A stretch of DNA of 64,000 nucleotides from Comamonas serinivorans. GTDB taxonomy: Bacteria > Pseudomonadota > Gammaproteobacteria > Burkholderiales > Burkholderiaceae_C. The notes under the pieces were generated by a model. The model did not search any database, was not told where the DNA came from, and saw nothing but the letters and a program-made list of their open reading frames with translations. The stretch is taken from NCBI RefSeq assembly GCF_002158865.1, contig NZ_CP021455.1:2418001-2482000 (forward strand), read 5' to 3'. Positions 53,217-62,007 of the stretch are shown in pieces. Numbering within the stretch: position 1 is the first letter of the stretch; every line of letters starts with the position of its first letter. Position numbers and translations under genes: made by a program.

Positions 53217-55840
53217 CGCGTGCCACGCCCCCCGAGGCGCCGTTGCAGCCCGCCGCCGCGGGCCAGGGCTCGGCCGACGGCATCACCCTGCCGCGCGCGC
53301 AGCGCTGGCTGCGCGGCCTGGCCTGGCTGGCGCTGGTCTGCGGCTGCATCTGGGTGTTGGCCACGGCGCGCTACAGCAGCGACATGTCGGCCTTCTTGCC
53401 CAAGGACCCCAGCGCCGAGCAACAGCTGCTGGTCGACCAGATCCGTGACGGCGCGCTCTCGCGCATGCTGCTGCTGGCCATCTCCGGCGGCAATGCCGAG
53501 CAGCGCGCGCTGGCCTCGTCTGCGCTGGCCGACTGGCTGCGCGCCCAGCCCGAGATCGAAGGCGCCATCAACGGCGATGTGGCCAGCCGCGACCGCGACG
53601 GCGCCTTCCTGTTCGCCCACCGCTACCAGCTCAGCGATCGCATCACGCCGCAGCGGTTCACGGCCGAGGGTCTGACGCAGGCCCTGGGCGAATCGCTGTC
53701 GCTGCTGGCCTCGCCGGCGGGCAGCCTGCTCAAGCCGCTGCTGCCGCGCGACCCGACGGCCGAGGTGCTGCACGTGCTCGACAGCCTGGCCTCGTCCAGC
53801 ACCGGCACGCACACCCGCGAGGGCGTGCTGGCCTCGGCCGATGGCCAGCGCGCCATCCTCATGGTGATGCTGCAGGCCAGCGGCACCGACACCGATGCCC
53901 AGGCGCAGGCGCTGGCGCGCATCCAGGCCGCCTTCGACCGCCTGCGGCCCGGCCCGGCCGGGCCTGAGGCCGCGCTGCAGCTGGCCATGACGGGCGCGCC
54001 CTACTTCTCGGTGCAGTCGCGCGCCATCATCAAAAGCGAGGTCGAGCGCCTGTCGCTGACTGGCACTGTGCTGGTCGTGCTGCTGCTGCTGACCGTGTAC
54101 CGCTCGCCGCGCACGCTGCTCGTGGGCCTGTTGCCCGTGGCCACTGGCATCGTGGCCGCCATTGCGGCCGTGGCGCTGGGTTTTGGCACCGTGCACGCCA
54201 TCACCATCGGGTTTGGCACCACGCTGATCGGCGAGTCCATCGACTTCAGCATCTACTACCTGGTGCAGTCGCGCGATGCCCACGCCTGGCGCACGCGCTT
54301 CTGGCCCACGATTCGCCTGGGCGTGCTGACCTCGCTGTGCGGCTTCGGCGCGCTCACGTTCTCCAGCTTTCCGGGCCTGGCGCAGCTGGGCCTGTATTCC
54401 ATGGCCGGGCTGGTGGCCGCGCTGCTGACCACGCGCTACCTGCTGCCGGCCATCCCCACGCCGCCGCCGCCCATGGACCGGCTGGTGCGCCTGGGCCAGC
54501 GTGTGGCGGTGGGCGTGGGCCTGCTGCGCCGCGGCCGCTGGGTGCTGGTGGCGCTGACGGGCGCGGCCGTGCTGACCACGGCGCTCTCCAGCACGCCAAT
54601 GTGGTCGCGCGGCCTGGACGGCCTCAACCCCACGCCGCGCGCCCTGCAGACGCTGGACGCCGAGATCCGCCAGGACCTGGGCGCGGGTGACCTGCGCTGG
54701 CTGGTGGCCGTGCGTGGCGACACCCCCGAGCAGGCCCTGACCCGCGCCGAAGGCGTGCAGGCCGCCCTCGCGCCCCTGGTCGCGCAAGGCCTGCTGGCGC
54801 GCATCGACAGCCCGAGCCGCTTCTTGCCCAGCGCCGCCACCCAGGCGCAGCGCCTGGCCAGCCTGCCGGCGCCCGACGTGCTGCAGGCCAACCTGCAGCA
54901 GGCGCTGACCCGGGTACCGTTTCAGGCCCAGGCGCTGGCGCCCTTCCTCGGCGAGGCCGAGGCTGCGCGCCAGACCCCGCCGATCTCGCTGGCCGACCTG
55001 AAAGGCACCAGCTTTGCCCTGGGCCTGTCGGCGCTGCTGCTGCGCCATGGCGAAGGCCACGTGGCGCTGCTGGCCTTGCAGCCGCCGCTTGACGGGGCCG
55101 CGTTGGGCGACACAGCCCCCGGTGCCGCACCCGCCAGCGAACCAGCGCGGCTCGACCGCCTGGCCGCCACGCTGGCCGACCGGGTGCCCGGCCTGCTGAG
55201 CCGCTGGCAGCAGAGCCAGGCCCCACTGACCACCTCGGCCTCGGCTGCGGCCGACGAACTGCCGCCCGCGCTCTTCATCGACCTGACGCAGGCCACCGAA
55301 TCCATGTTCGGCAGCTACCTGACCCAGGCCGGCAAGCTGGCCGTGGCTGGCGTGGCTGGCGTGGTGCTGTTGCTGGGGTTGTCGCTGCGCAGCGCGCGCG
55401 GCGTGGTGCGCGTGCTGCTGCCCATGGCGGGCGCTCTCGTTTTCGTGCTGGCCGCGCACGCGCTGGCCGGGCGTTCGCTCACGCTGCTGCACCTGGTCGG
55501 GCTGATGCTGGTGGTGGCCGTGGGCTCGAACTACGCGCTGTATTTTGAGCAAGCCATCGACGTGCAGCCGGACAGCAACGCCCCGCGCACGGCGGCCAGC
55601 GACAGCCAGCACGCGGCCCTGGCGTCGCTGCTGCTGGCCAACCTGTCCACCATGATCGGCTTCGGCATCCTGGCCTTCTCGCAGGTGCCCGTGCTGCAGG
55701 CGATTGGCGCCACCGTGGGCCCGGGGGCGCTGCTGGCGCTCGTGCTGGCCGCCGCTTGGTCGCGCCGCGTTTCGCCAGGGGCGGCGCAGCCCGCCGTCAC
55801 GGTGCCACTCATCCCTGCAACCGCTGCACACCGGGCGTAG
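53213..55840 (+). CDS. MMPL-family exporter of the aryl-polyene-like cluster
   Basis: An 875-residue RND/MMPL membrane transporter with about 12 transmembrane segments in two halves, such as TVLVVLLLLTVYRSPRTLLVGLLPVATG and the C-terminal VVLLLGLSLRSARGVVRVLLPMAGALVFVLA, plus large periplasmic loops. In aryl polyene clusters such proteins export the lipid-linked product. The ATG at 53213 overlaps the LolA stop. The last of four coupled genes. A palindrome copy begins 25 bp after its stop. Confidence 0.85.
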   Translation: MTRATPPEAPLQPAAAGQGSADGITLPRAQRWLRGLAWLALVCGCIWVLATARYSSDMSAFLPKDPSAEQQLLVDQIRDGALSRMLLLAISGGNAEQRALASSALADWLRAQPEIEGAINGDVASRDRDGAFLFAHRYQLSDRITPQRFTAEGLTQALGESLSLLASPAGSLLKPLLPRDPTAEVLHVLDSLASSSTGTHTREGVLASADGQRAILMVMLQASGTDTDAQAQALARIQAAFDRLRPGPAGPEAALQLAMTGAPYFSVQSRAIIKSEVERLSLTGTVLVVLLLLTVYRSPRTLLVGLLPVATGIVAAIAAVALGFGTVHAITIGFGTTLIGESIDFSIYYLVQSRDAHAWRTRFWPTIRLGVLTSLCGFGALTFSSFPGLAQLGLYSMAGLVAALLTTRYLLPAIPTPPPPMDRLVRLGQRVAVGVGLLRRGRWVLVALTGAAVLTTALSSTPMWSRGLDGLNPTPRALQTLDAEIRQDLGAGDLRWLVAVRGDTPEQALTRAEGVQAALAPLVAQGLLARIDSPSRFLPSAATQAQRLASLPAPDVLQANLQQALTRVPFQAQALAPFLGEAEAARQTPPISLADLKGTSFALGLSALLLRHGEGHVALLALQPPLDGAALGDTAPGAAPASEPARLDRLAATLADRVPGLLSRWQQSQAPLTTSASAAADELPPALFIDLTQATESMFGSYLTQAGKLAVAGVAGVVLLLGLSLRSARGVVRVLLPMAGALVFVLAAHALAGRSLTLLHLVGLMLVVAVGSNYALYFEQAIDVQPDSNAPRTAASDSQHAALASLLLANLSTMIGFGILAFSQVPVLQAIGATVGPGALLALVLAAAWSRRVSPGAAQPAVTVPLIPATAAHRA

Positions 55841-55865
55841 CGCCAGAGCTTGATTCATCCCAACC

Positions 55866-55915
55866 AGTATCAGGCGCTTGCGATTCATGTGTGATCGGAA
55901 ACGCCGAATACCCCC
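55866..55915. repeat. GTAT/ATAC palindrome, copy 15
   Basis: CCAGTATCAGGCG...CGCCGAATACCCCC with inner TTGCGATTC and ATCGGAAA. It starts 25 bp after the MMPL stop and ends 11 bp before the cobyrinate synthase ATG. Confidence 0.75.
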
Positions 55916-55926
55916 AGCCATTCACC

Positions 55927-57675
55927 ATGTCCGATTGCATCGCCCTGCTCATCGCCGCCCCCGCTTCGGGCCAGGGCAAGACCAGCGTCACCGCCGGCCT
56001 GGCGCGCCTGCTGCGCGACCGCGGCTGGCGTGTGCGCGCCTTCAAGTGGGGCCCCGATTTCCTCGACCCCAGCTGGCTGGCCACGGCCAGCGGCCAGCCC
56101 GTGGACAACCTGGACCTGGCCATGGGCGGCGAGCACGACGTGCGTGAGCGCCTGGCCCGCGCCGCCGCCGAGGCCGACGTGCTGCTCATCGAGTCGGCCA
56201 TGGGCCTGTTCGATGGCGCGCGCAGCGCCGCCGACCTGGCCGAACGCTTAGCCCTGCCCATCCTGCTGGTGATGGATGCTTCGCACATGGCCGAGAGCTT
56301 TGGCGCGCTGGCCGCCGGCCTGGTGCGGCACCGCCCCGGCCTGCGGTTTGCCGGCGTGTTGGCCAACCGCGTCGGCAGCCCACGCCATGCCGAGCTGCTG
56401 CAACGCGGCCTGCAGGCCGCCGGGCTGCAGGACCTGTGGCTGGGCGCCATCGGGCGTCAGCCCCTGGCCCTGCCCTCGCGTCACCTGGGGCTGATCGCTG
56501 CCAGCGACGTGGACGACGCCGACGCCAAGCTGGCCCGGCTGGCCCAGGCCGTGGCCGAGACCGAGCTGGGCGCGGCCCTGCCCTGGGCCTCGTCGGGCGC
56601 AAACGGCCTGCGCAACGACCCCCTTGAAGCGGAGGCCCTGGGCCATGCCGGCGACGCGCGCGCGCAGCAGCCCGACGCGCCGATGGCGCCAACGGCCCGC
56701 AGGCTGCAAGCCATGCCCGCACGGCCACGCCCCGTCCGTTTCGGCAGACGTGGGGCAGCCCTGGCCAGGGTGCTGCGCCGCGGCGGCCGTTCACGGCCCG
56801 CATCGCTCAGAACGTCGCTGAACAGGCCGTCCGCAGCGCCAACGCAGCGCCTGGCCGCCCTTGCGCGGCCCCTGGGCGCAGCCACCGCGCCTGGCGCTTC
56901 GCCGCAGCCCGCCCGTCAGCCGCTGTGGACCCGCTGGCGCGTGCACATCGCACCGCCGGCCCCCCGGCCTCTGCCACCGTTGCTGGCCGGCGTGCGCATC
57001 GCCGTGGCGCACGACGCGGCCTTTGCCTTCGTCTACCCGGCCAACCTGGCCTGCCTGCGGCAGCTCGGGGCCGAGGTCGCGCTGTTCTCGCCGCTGGCGG
57101 GCGACGCGCTGCCGCCCTGCGATGCGGTGTGGCTGCCGGGCGGCTACCCCGAGCTGCACGCCCAAGCCCTGGGGCAGCAGCAGGCGCTGCGCCAGCAGCT
57201 GGCCGAACACGTGGCCCACGGCAAGCCCGTCTGGGCCGAGTGCGGCGGCATGCTGGCCCTGGCCGAGCAGCTGCACTGGCCCAGCCGCGCGCTGGCGCTG
57301 CCGCTTTGGGGCCTGCTGCCCGCCACGGTGACCCAGCACGACCGTCTGCAGGGGCTGGGCATGCAGGCCTGGCGCGGCCCGCATGGCCTGCTGCGCGGGC
57401 ACGGCTTTCACCACGCCAGCTTCGCCACCGAGCTGGTGCCCCAGGCTCACACGCACCGCCTGCTCAGCGAAGCCACCGTGGACGAGCAGGCGCCGCTGGA
57501 AGCCATCTACCGCCATGGCAGCATCCAGGCGAGCTTTTTCCACGCCTGGTTTCCGTCCAACCCGCACGCCACGGCAGCGCTGTTTCAGTCACCTGCCGAT
57601 GCACTGACCGATTCCCCTGCCGCCACGCCAGCCATGGCAGCCCTTCCCGCGTTGTCCGCCGCCCCATCGACCTGA
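55927..57675 (+). CDS. cobB: Cobyrinate a,c-diamide synthase with an inserted low-complexity linker
   Basis: A 582-residue CobB/CbiA. It amidates cobyrinic acid side chains in cobalamin synthesis. The ATP-binding domain (APASGQGKTSVTAGLARLL, residues about 11-29) and the glutamine amidotransferase domain (VWAECGGMLAL, Cys439) are intact. Residues about 221-345 form an Arg/Ala/Pro-rich linker of roughly 125 residues not expected in the usual 450-residue enzyme. The start at 55927 is 11 bp after a palindrome copy. The next gene, a ferredoxin, is a frequent neighbour in cobalamin clusters. The other cob genes are not in the window. Confidence 0.87.
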   Translation: MSDCIALLIAAPASGQGKTSVTAGLARLLRDRGWRVRAFKWGPDFLDPSWLATASGQPVDNLDLAMGGEHDVRERLARAAAEADVLLIESAMGLFDGARSAADLAERLALPILLVMDASHMAESFGALAAGLVRHRPGLRFAGVLANRVGSPRHAELLQRGLQAAGLQDLWLGAIGRQPLALPSRHLGLIAASDVDDADAKLARLAQAVAETELGAALPWASSGANGLRNDPLEAEALGHAGDARAQQPDAPMAPTARRLQAMPARPRPVRFGRRGAALARVLRRGGRSRPASLRTSLNRPSAAPTQRLAALARPLGAATAPGASPQPARQPLWTRWRVHIAPPAPRPLPPLLAGVRIAVAHDAAFAFVYPANLACLRQLGAEVALFSPLAGDALPPCDAVWLPGGYPELHAQALGQQQALRQQLAEHVAHGKPVWAECGGMLALAEQLHWPSRALALPLWGLLPATVTQHDRLQGLGMQAWRGPHGLLRGHGFHHASFATELVPQAHTHRLLSEATVDEQAPLEAIYRHGSIQASFFHAWFPSNPHATAALFQSPADALTDSPAATPAMAALPALSAAPST

Positions 57676-57695
57676 CCGCACGCCCGACCACCCGC

Positions 57696-58091
57696 ATGTC
57701 CCAAGCCCTGCCCTTTCTTTCTGCCGCCGAAGCCGCCGTGCCCGGCAAAACCAAACCCAAGATCGGCGCCTACCACCGCCACCTCCTGGTCTGCACCGGG
57801 CCCCGCTGCGCGCCCGATGGCGAAGCGCAGGCCCTGTTCGATTCGCTGGGCGCCGTGCTGGCCGAAGCCGGCCTCGACCGCGGCGAACAGCGCGTCAAAC
57901 GCACGCGCATGGGCTGTGTGGCGGCCTGCAAAGGCGGGCCCATCGTCTGCGTGCAGCCCGATGGCGTCTGGTACTGGGACGTGACGCCCGACAACCTGCG
58001 CCGCATCGTGCACGAGCACCTGCACGGCGGCCGCGTGGTGGAGGAACTGGTGTTCCACCAGGGCCCGGGCTCGGGATGCGACGATCGCTGA
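57696..58091 (+). CDS. (2Fe-2S) ferredoxin-like protein
   Basis: A 131-residue thioredoxin-fold [2Fe-2S] ferredoxin with four cysteines, two in LVCTGPRCAPDGEAQ (about residues 33-38) and two in RMGCVAACKGGPIVC (about 73-84). It lies 20 bp after the cobyrinate diamide synthase gene, a known neighbour in cobalamin or related clusters, and may supply electrons to a corrin-ring step. The start is an ATG at 57696. A palindrome copy starts 10 bp after its stop. Confidence 0.85.
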   Translation: MSQALPFLSAAEAAVPGKTKPKIGAYHRHLLVCTGPRCAPDGEAQALFDSLGAVLAEAGLDRGEQRVKRTRMGCVAACKGGPIVCVQPDGVWYWDVTPDNLRRIVHEHLHGGRVVEELVFHQGPGSGCDDR

Positions 58092-58101
58092 CACCCATCA
58101 A

Positions 58102-58152
58102 GGCAGTATCGAGGCCTTGTCGTTGGATTGACATCGACGATGGCCGGATACC
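58102..58152. repeat. GTAT/ATAC palindrome, copy 16
   Basis: GGCAGTATCGAGGCC...GGCCGGATACCACC with inner TTGTCGTTG and CATCGACGA. It begins 10 bp after the ferredoxin stop. Confidence 0.85.
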
Positions 58153-58293
58153 ACCCAACAGAATGCGAGCGGGTGCAAGCGCGTCGCTCAGCCGGCCGCT
58201 GCACCAGGGCACCGGACGGCCAGGCCGTGAGCCGTACCGCCTCGATGCCGGCCACGGGCTCGCAATGCGCAGCGCAGCGATCGCGCGACGCCC

Positions 58294-58331
58294 AAACAAA
58301 ACCCCGCCGACGCGGGGGCGCGGGCGGGGTT
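58294..58331 (-). terminator. Terminator of the SDR gene
   Basis: On the minus strand AACCCCGCC...GGCGGGGTTTTGTTT; an 8-9 bp stem with a U-rich tail, about 40 bp after the SDR stop. Confidence 0.85.
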
Positions 58332-58369
58332 GGCGGTGCGCGTCAGGGCTCAAGGCCCTCAGGCCGGGC

Positions 58370-59275
58370 TCATTCGTAGGCCACGCGGAAGGCCTTGCGC
58401 AGCATTTCGCCGATTTCGGGCTTGGCGGCGTAGGGGTTGGGCGGCTGCGTGCGGTTCACGATGGCATCGGCGCGCTGCTGCACGCTGGCCAGCGCATGCG
58501 GGTGGCTGTAGATGTAGAAGTGGTTGTGCTCGGTGGCCTCGAACACGTTGCGCGCGATGTCGGCGGCCGACACCTTGCCCTTGCTGACCGCGGACGACGT
58601 CAGCTCCTTCTTCAGCAACTGGCTCTTGGACAGCTGGGCATCCTTGTCGGGGCGGTTGCGGTCGCTCTTGTCGATGCCCGTGGGCACGAAATACGGGCAC
58701 AGCACGCTGGCCGAGATGTGGTCGGTCACCAGCTGCAGGTCTTGGTACAGCGTTTCGGTGAACGCCACCACGGCATGCTTGCTGACGTTGTAGACGCCCA
58801 TGTTGGGCATGGTGACCAGGCCCGCCATGCTGGCGGTGTTGACGATGTGGCCCTCGTAGCCGGGCTGGGTCTTGGCAGCCTCCAGCATCATGGGGGTGAA
58901 CACGCGCACGCCGTGGATCACGCCCCACAGGTTGACGCCCAGCACCCACTCCCAGTCGGCGACGGAGTTTTCCCAGATCAGGCCACCCGTCGACACGCCG
59001 GCGTTGTTGAACACCAGGTTGGGCGCGCCCCAGGTCGCCTTGACCTCGGCCGCCAGGGCTTCCATGGCTTGGGGATTGGCCACGTCCACCTTGCGCGCCA
59101 TGACCTGGCCGCCCGCCGCGGTCAGCTCCTTCACGGCGGCGTCCAGGGCATCTTGCTGCACGTCCACCAACACCACCCGCATGCCGCGCGCCACGCCGAT
59201 GCGGGCCATCTCCAGGCCGAAACCCGAAGCGCCCCCGGTCAACACGGCCACCTTGTCCTTGAAATTCGAAATCAC
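58370..59275 (-). CDS. SDR-family oxidoreductase
   Basis: A 301-residue short-chain dehydrogenase. The cofactor motif is TGGASGFGLEMA (about residues 11-22), NNAG is near 90, and the active-site YNVSK follows an upstream Ser in NTASMAG. The C-terminus is extended by about 40 residues compared with classical SDRs. The substrate is not evident. The start is a GTG at 59275 with AAGGAGCAAGCC before it, better than the upstream ATG. The terminator is at 58294-58331. Confidence 0.88.
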   Translation of the reverse strand: MISNFKDKVAVLTGGASGFGLEMARIGVARGMRVVLVDVQQDALDAAVKELTAAGGQVMARKVDVANPQAMEALAAEVKATWGAPNLVFNNAGVSTGGLIWENSVADWEWVLGVNLWGVIHGVRVFTPMMLEAAKTQPGYEGHIVNTASMAGLVTMPNMGVYNVSKHAVVAFTETLYQDLQLVTDHISASVLCPYFVPTGIDKSDRNRPDKDAQLSKSQLLKKELTSSAVSKGKVSAADIARNVFEATEHNHFYIYSHPHALASVQQRADAIVNRTQPPNPYAAKPEIGEMLRKAFRVAYE

Positions 59276-59550
59276 GGCTTGCTCCTTGCTCGTTGAATTG
59301 CGCGATGCACGAGGCGGCATGCTGGCTCAGGCCAGGGCGAGGCGTCAGCGCCTGGGTGACATGAGGCCCCACGCTCCCCGGCTGCGCCTGGTCCGCTGCC
59401 CCTATGCTGGGCGCCCCCCAAGGGGGCCGTGCCTTGCTCGGGAGCGGCCCTTCGCTGCGGTAGAACGGTGCCCAATCCTAGAGAGGCTCTGGGCGTGCTT
59501 GGAGGTGCCGCCGGCAAAGCCCGGTCGCATCGGCCAGCTTCTCAAGGCCA

Positions 59551-60378
59551 TCAGCGCCAACTCAGCGGGTTGACGCGGTGGCACAGGCACAGCTGCTCGA
59601 ACAGGGCCGGCTCGGCCTGGGCCAGCGCCTCGGGTTGTTCGAAGAACACCTCGCACGCCACAGCGAAGAACTCGGCCGGGTCGGTGGCGCCGTAGGCGTC
59701 CAGCAGGTGGTCTTCGCCGCGGTCGATCTGCTGGCGCAGGCGCGTGAAGGCCTCGCCCAGCACCTGAGCCCAGCGCACACGGCCGGCGCGGCCGGTGCGC
59801 AACGGCAGCGGTGGCGCGCCGTTGGCCACGCCCTTCTCCTGGTCGAGCTGGTGCGCGAACTCGTGCACCACCACGTTGTGGCCATCGGCTGGCCGGGCCG
59901 CGCCGGCCAGCACGTCGTCCCACGACAGGATGACCTGGCCCTGCGACCACGATTCGCCCGACAGCACGCGCTGCACATCGCGCTGCAGGCCCAGGCCGGC
60001 GGCCTCGGTGCGCTGCACGATGAAGGCGCCGGGGTAGAGCAACACCTGCGTCAGGTCGGGGAACAGGTGGTTGCGCCGCCCCAACTGCAGCAGGCAAGCC
60101 TGGGCGGCCACCACCAGGCGCATGGTGTCGGTCACCTCGAGCCCGGCGCAGCCGATGAAGGGCTTCTCGGCCAGGAAGACCTGCACATCGCCCTTGAGCT
60201 TGAGCTGCAGGTTGGCCGGCAGGCGTGCCACGGCCGGCACCTGCTCGCGCAGGATTTTTCGCCAGGCGGCCGGAAACGGCCGCCGCCGGATGCGCGCGCG
60301 GCGCAGGGCCACCCAGCTGGGCCGCCACCAGAACCAGCCCGCCAGCGCCAGGCCCAGCAGCAGCACCGCGAGCCCCAT
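59551..60378 (-). CDS. M90-family metallopeptidase (MtfA-like)
   Basis: A 275-residue zinc peptidase of the MtfA (Mlc titration factor) family. The zinc motif HEFAH is in VVVHEFAHQLDQE near residue 160, and the glutamate ligand region is TDPAEFFAVACEVFFE. E. coli MtfA binds the repressor Mlc and so affects glucose uptake. This one has an N-terminal hydrophobic segment (GLAVLLLGLALAGWFWW) that may anchor it in the membrane, unlike E. coli MtfA. The start is uncertain: I chose the ATG at 60378, but upstream in-frame codons up to 60504 are possible. Confidence 0.82.
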   Translation of the reverse strand: MGLAVLLLGLALAGWFWWRPSWVALRRARIRRRPFPAAWRKILREQVPAVARLPANLQLKLKGDVQVFLAEKPFIGCAGLEVTDTMRLVVAAQACLLQLGRRNHLFPDLTQVLLYPGAFIVQRTEAAGLGLQRDVQRVLSGESWSQGQVILSWDDVLAGAARPADGHNVVVHEFAHQLDQEKGVANGAPPLPLRTGRAGRVRWAQVLGEAFTRLRQQIDRGEDHLLDAYGATDPAEFFAVACEVFFEQPEALAQAEPALFEQLCLCHRVNPLSWR

Positions 60379-60753
60379 CCAGGTGCCGGGGTGCCAACCA
60401 CCCCCGTCAAGCCATGCGTTCAGCAACCGTTCACCCCGTGTTCGTTGATGCGCCTGGGCGTCCCAGGGCCGCCCCGTCAAGGGACGCCGGTGTCCGCCGC
60501 GCACACGAACCGTTACATGGGCGCTTCGCGGCCGATTGCAATGGCGCCGAAAAGGCAGCCGGCGCGGGAGGGTGCGGGAGCCGCTTGGGTGCCCCCACCG
60601 GCGCCGCTTTGTAGCCCAGGCGACAACTTTGGACCCCAGCTCCGGGCTTACCCGATGCGGCCGATCGCGCCGCCATGCGCCAATGGCCGGTTGTGCGCCG
60701 AAGCCCCACCGAGGATGGCGTGCAGATCACATCACCCTAGGAGACGCAACGAC
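60379..60753. other. Intergenic region without a recognisable gene
   Basis: About 375 bp between the divergent mtfA-like and Bug genes, GC-rich, holding both promoters. I see no repeat, RNA or gene beyond a possible longer start of the peptidase. Confidence 0.45.
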
Positions 60754-61755
60754 ATGAGCCAACCATCCACGCCCACCCGCCGCCAGTTCTGCCAGCTGGG
60801 TGCGCTGGGCCTGGCCGCCAGCTGCACGCCAGCCTGGGCCAACACCGACGCCTTCCCCTCCAAGCCCATCAAGCTGATCGTGCCCTTCCCGCCCGGCGGC
60901 CTGACCGACGCCCTGGCGCGCAACCTGGGCGCATCGGTCAGCACGCAGCTGGGCCAACCCGTCATCGTGGACAACCGCCCCGGCGTGGGTGGCACCATCG
61001 GCGCCGAGCTGGTGGCCAAGTCGCCGGCTGATGGCCACACGCTGCTGCTGACGCTGAGTTCGCTGCTGCCCAGCGCCTCGGTGCTCTACACCAAGCTGCG
61101 CTTCAACCCCGAGAAGGACCTGATCTGCGTGTCCGAATCGGCCATGCTGGGCGGTGCCTGGGTGGTGAACAGCAGCCTGCCGGTGAACAACGTGCGCGAG
61201 CTGGTCGAGTACTCCAAGGCCAACCCCGACAAGGTCAGCATGGCCAGCCTGGGCGCCGGCACCCCCAACCACGTCTCGCTCACGCTGCTCAACAACGAGT
61301 ACGGTGCCAAGCTGCTGCACGTGCCCTACAAGGGCGAAGGCCCCATGGTGCAGGACCTGCTGGGCGGCCAGATCAACGCCTCCATCGTCGCCGGCATCCA
61401 CGTGCAGGCGCACAAGGCCTCGGGCAAGCTGCGCTGCATCGGCGTGCAGGGCTCGCGCCGCTCACCCATGCTGCCCGACGTGCCGCTGCTGTCCGAGCAA
61501 GGCTTCAAGCAGGAGAGCTGGAGCCGCGAAGGCCCCATGGCCATCTTCGCGCCCAAGGGCCTGCCGCCCGCCGTGCTGAGCCGCCTGGGCGAGGCCTTCA
61601 AGGTGGCGGCCGCCACGCCCAAGGTCGTGCAGTACCTGCAGGAAGGCGGCATCTACCCGCACGGCAACCTGCCCGCGGAGGCCCAGGCCAACTTCGAGCG
61701 CTACTACGCCATCGTCAAGCGCAGCACGGCGGCGACAGGCGTGGTGCTGGACTGA
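60754..61755 (+). CDS. Bug-family tripartite tricarboxylate transporter substrate-binding protein
   Basis: A 333-residue periplasmic binding protein of the Bug type, abundant in Burkholderiales. The twin-arginine-like signal peptide is TRRQFCQLGALGLAASCTPAWA, followed by the family motifs KLIVPFPPGGLTDALARNLG, VIVDNRPGVGGTIGAE and GTPNHVSLTLLNNEYGAKLLHVPYKG. Bug proteins deliver organic acids to tripartite carriers; the carrier genes are not here, and the ligand is unknown. The start follows CTAGGAGACGCAACGAC. A palindrome copy begins about 36 bp after the stop. Confidence 0.9.
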   Translation: MSQPSTPTRRQFCQLGALGLAASCTPAWANTDAFPSKPIKLIVPFPPGGLTDALARNLGASVSTQLGQPVIVDNRPGVGGTIGAELVAKSPADGHTLLLTLSSLLPSASVLYTKLRFNPEKDLICVSESAMLGGAWVVNSSLPVNNVRELVEYSKANPDKVSMASLGAGTPNHVSLTLLNNEYGAKLLHVPYKGEGPMVQDLLGGQINASIVAGIHVQAHKASGKLRCIGVQGSRRSPMLPDVPLLSEQGFKQESWSREGPMAIFAPKGLPPAVLSRLGEAFKVAAATPKVVQYLQEGGIYPHGNLPAEAQANFERYYAIVKRSTAATGVVLD

Positions 61756-61791
61756 TGCACGCCGCCGGGCTGAGCCTGGCTTTGAGAGGAA

Positions 61792-61843
61792 GCAGTACAC
61801 GGCGATTGTCGATGCCAAGACAACGGCAATCACCTGATACCCC
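61792..61843. repeat. GTAT/ATAC palindrome, copy 17
   Basis: AGCAGTACACGG...CACCTGATACCCC with inner TTGTCGATG and CAACGGCAA. The left end reads GTAC, so it is a degenerate member. It lies 36 bp after the Bug gene stop. Confidence 0.7.
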
Positions 61844-62007
61844 TTGAAAGGCACGACTTGGTCCGGCAACACACAGGCCTGGCCCACCGCACACACCGCC
61901 CCGGCTGGCGGTGCCGGGCCCGGGTCGAGGGCCCCCTGGCTTGGGTTGATAATCGGCGGGTTTTCCCATGTGGCGCCCCCCGACGCCACCAACCCACGCC
62001 ACACAAC

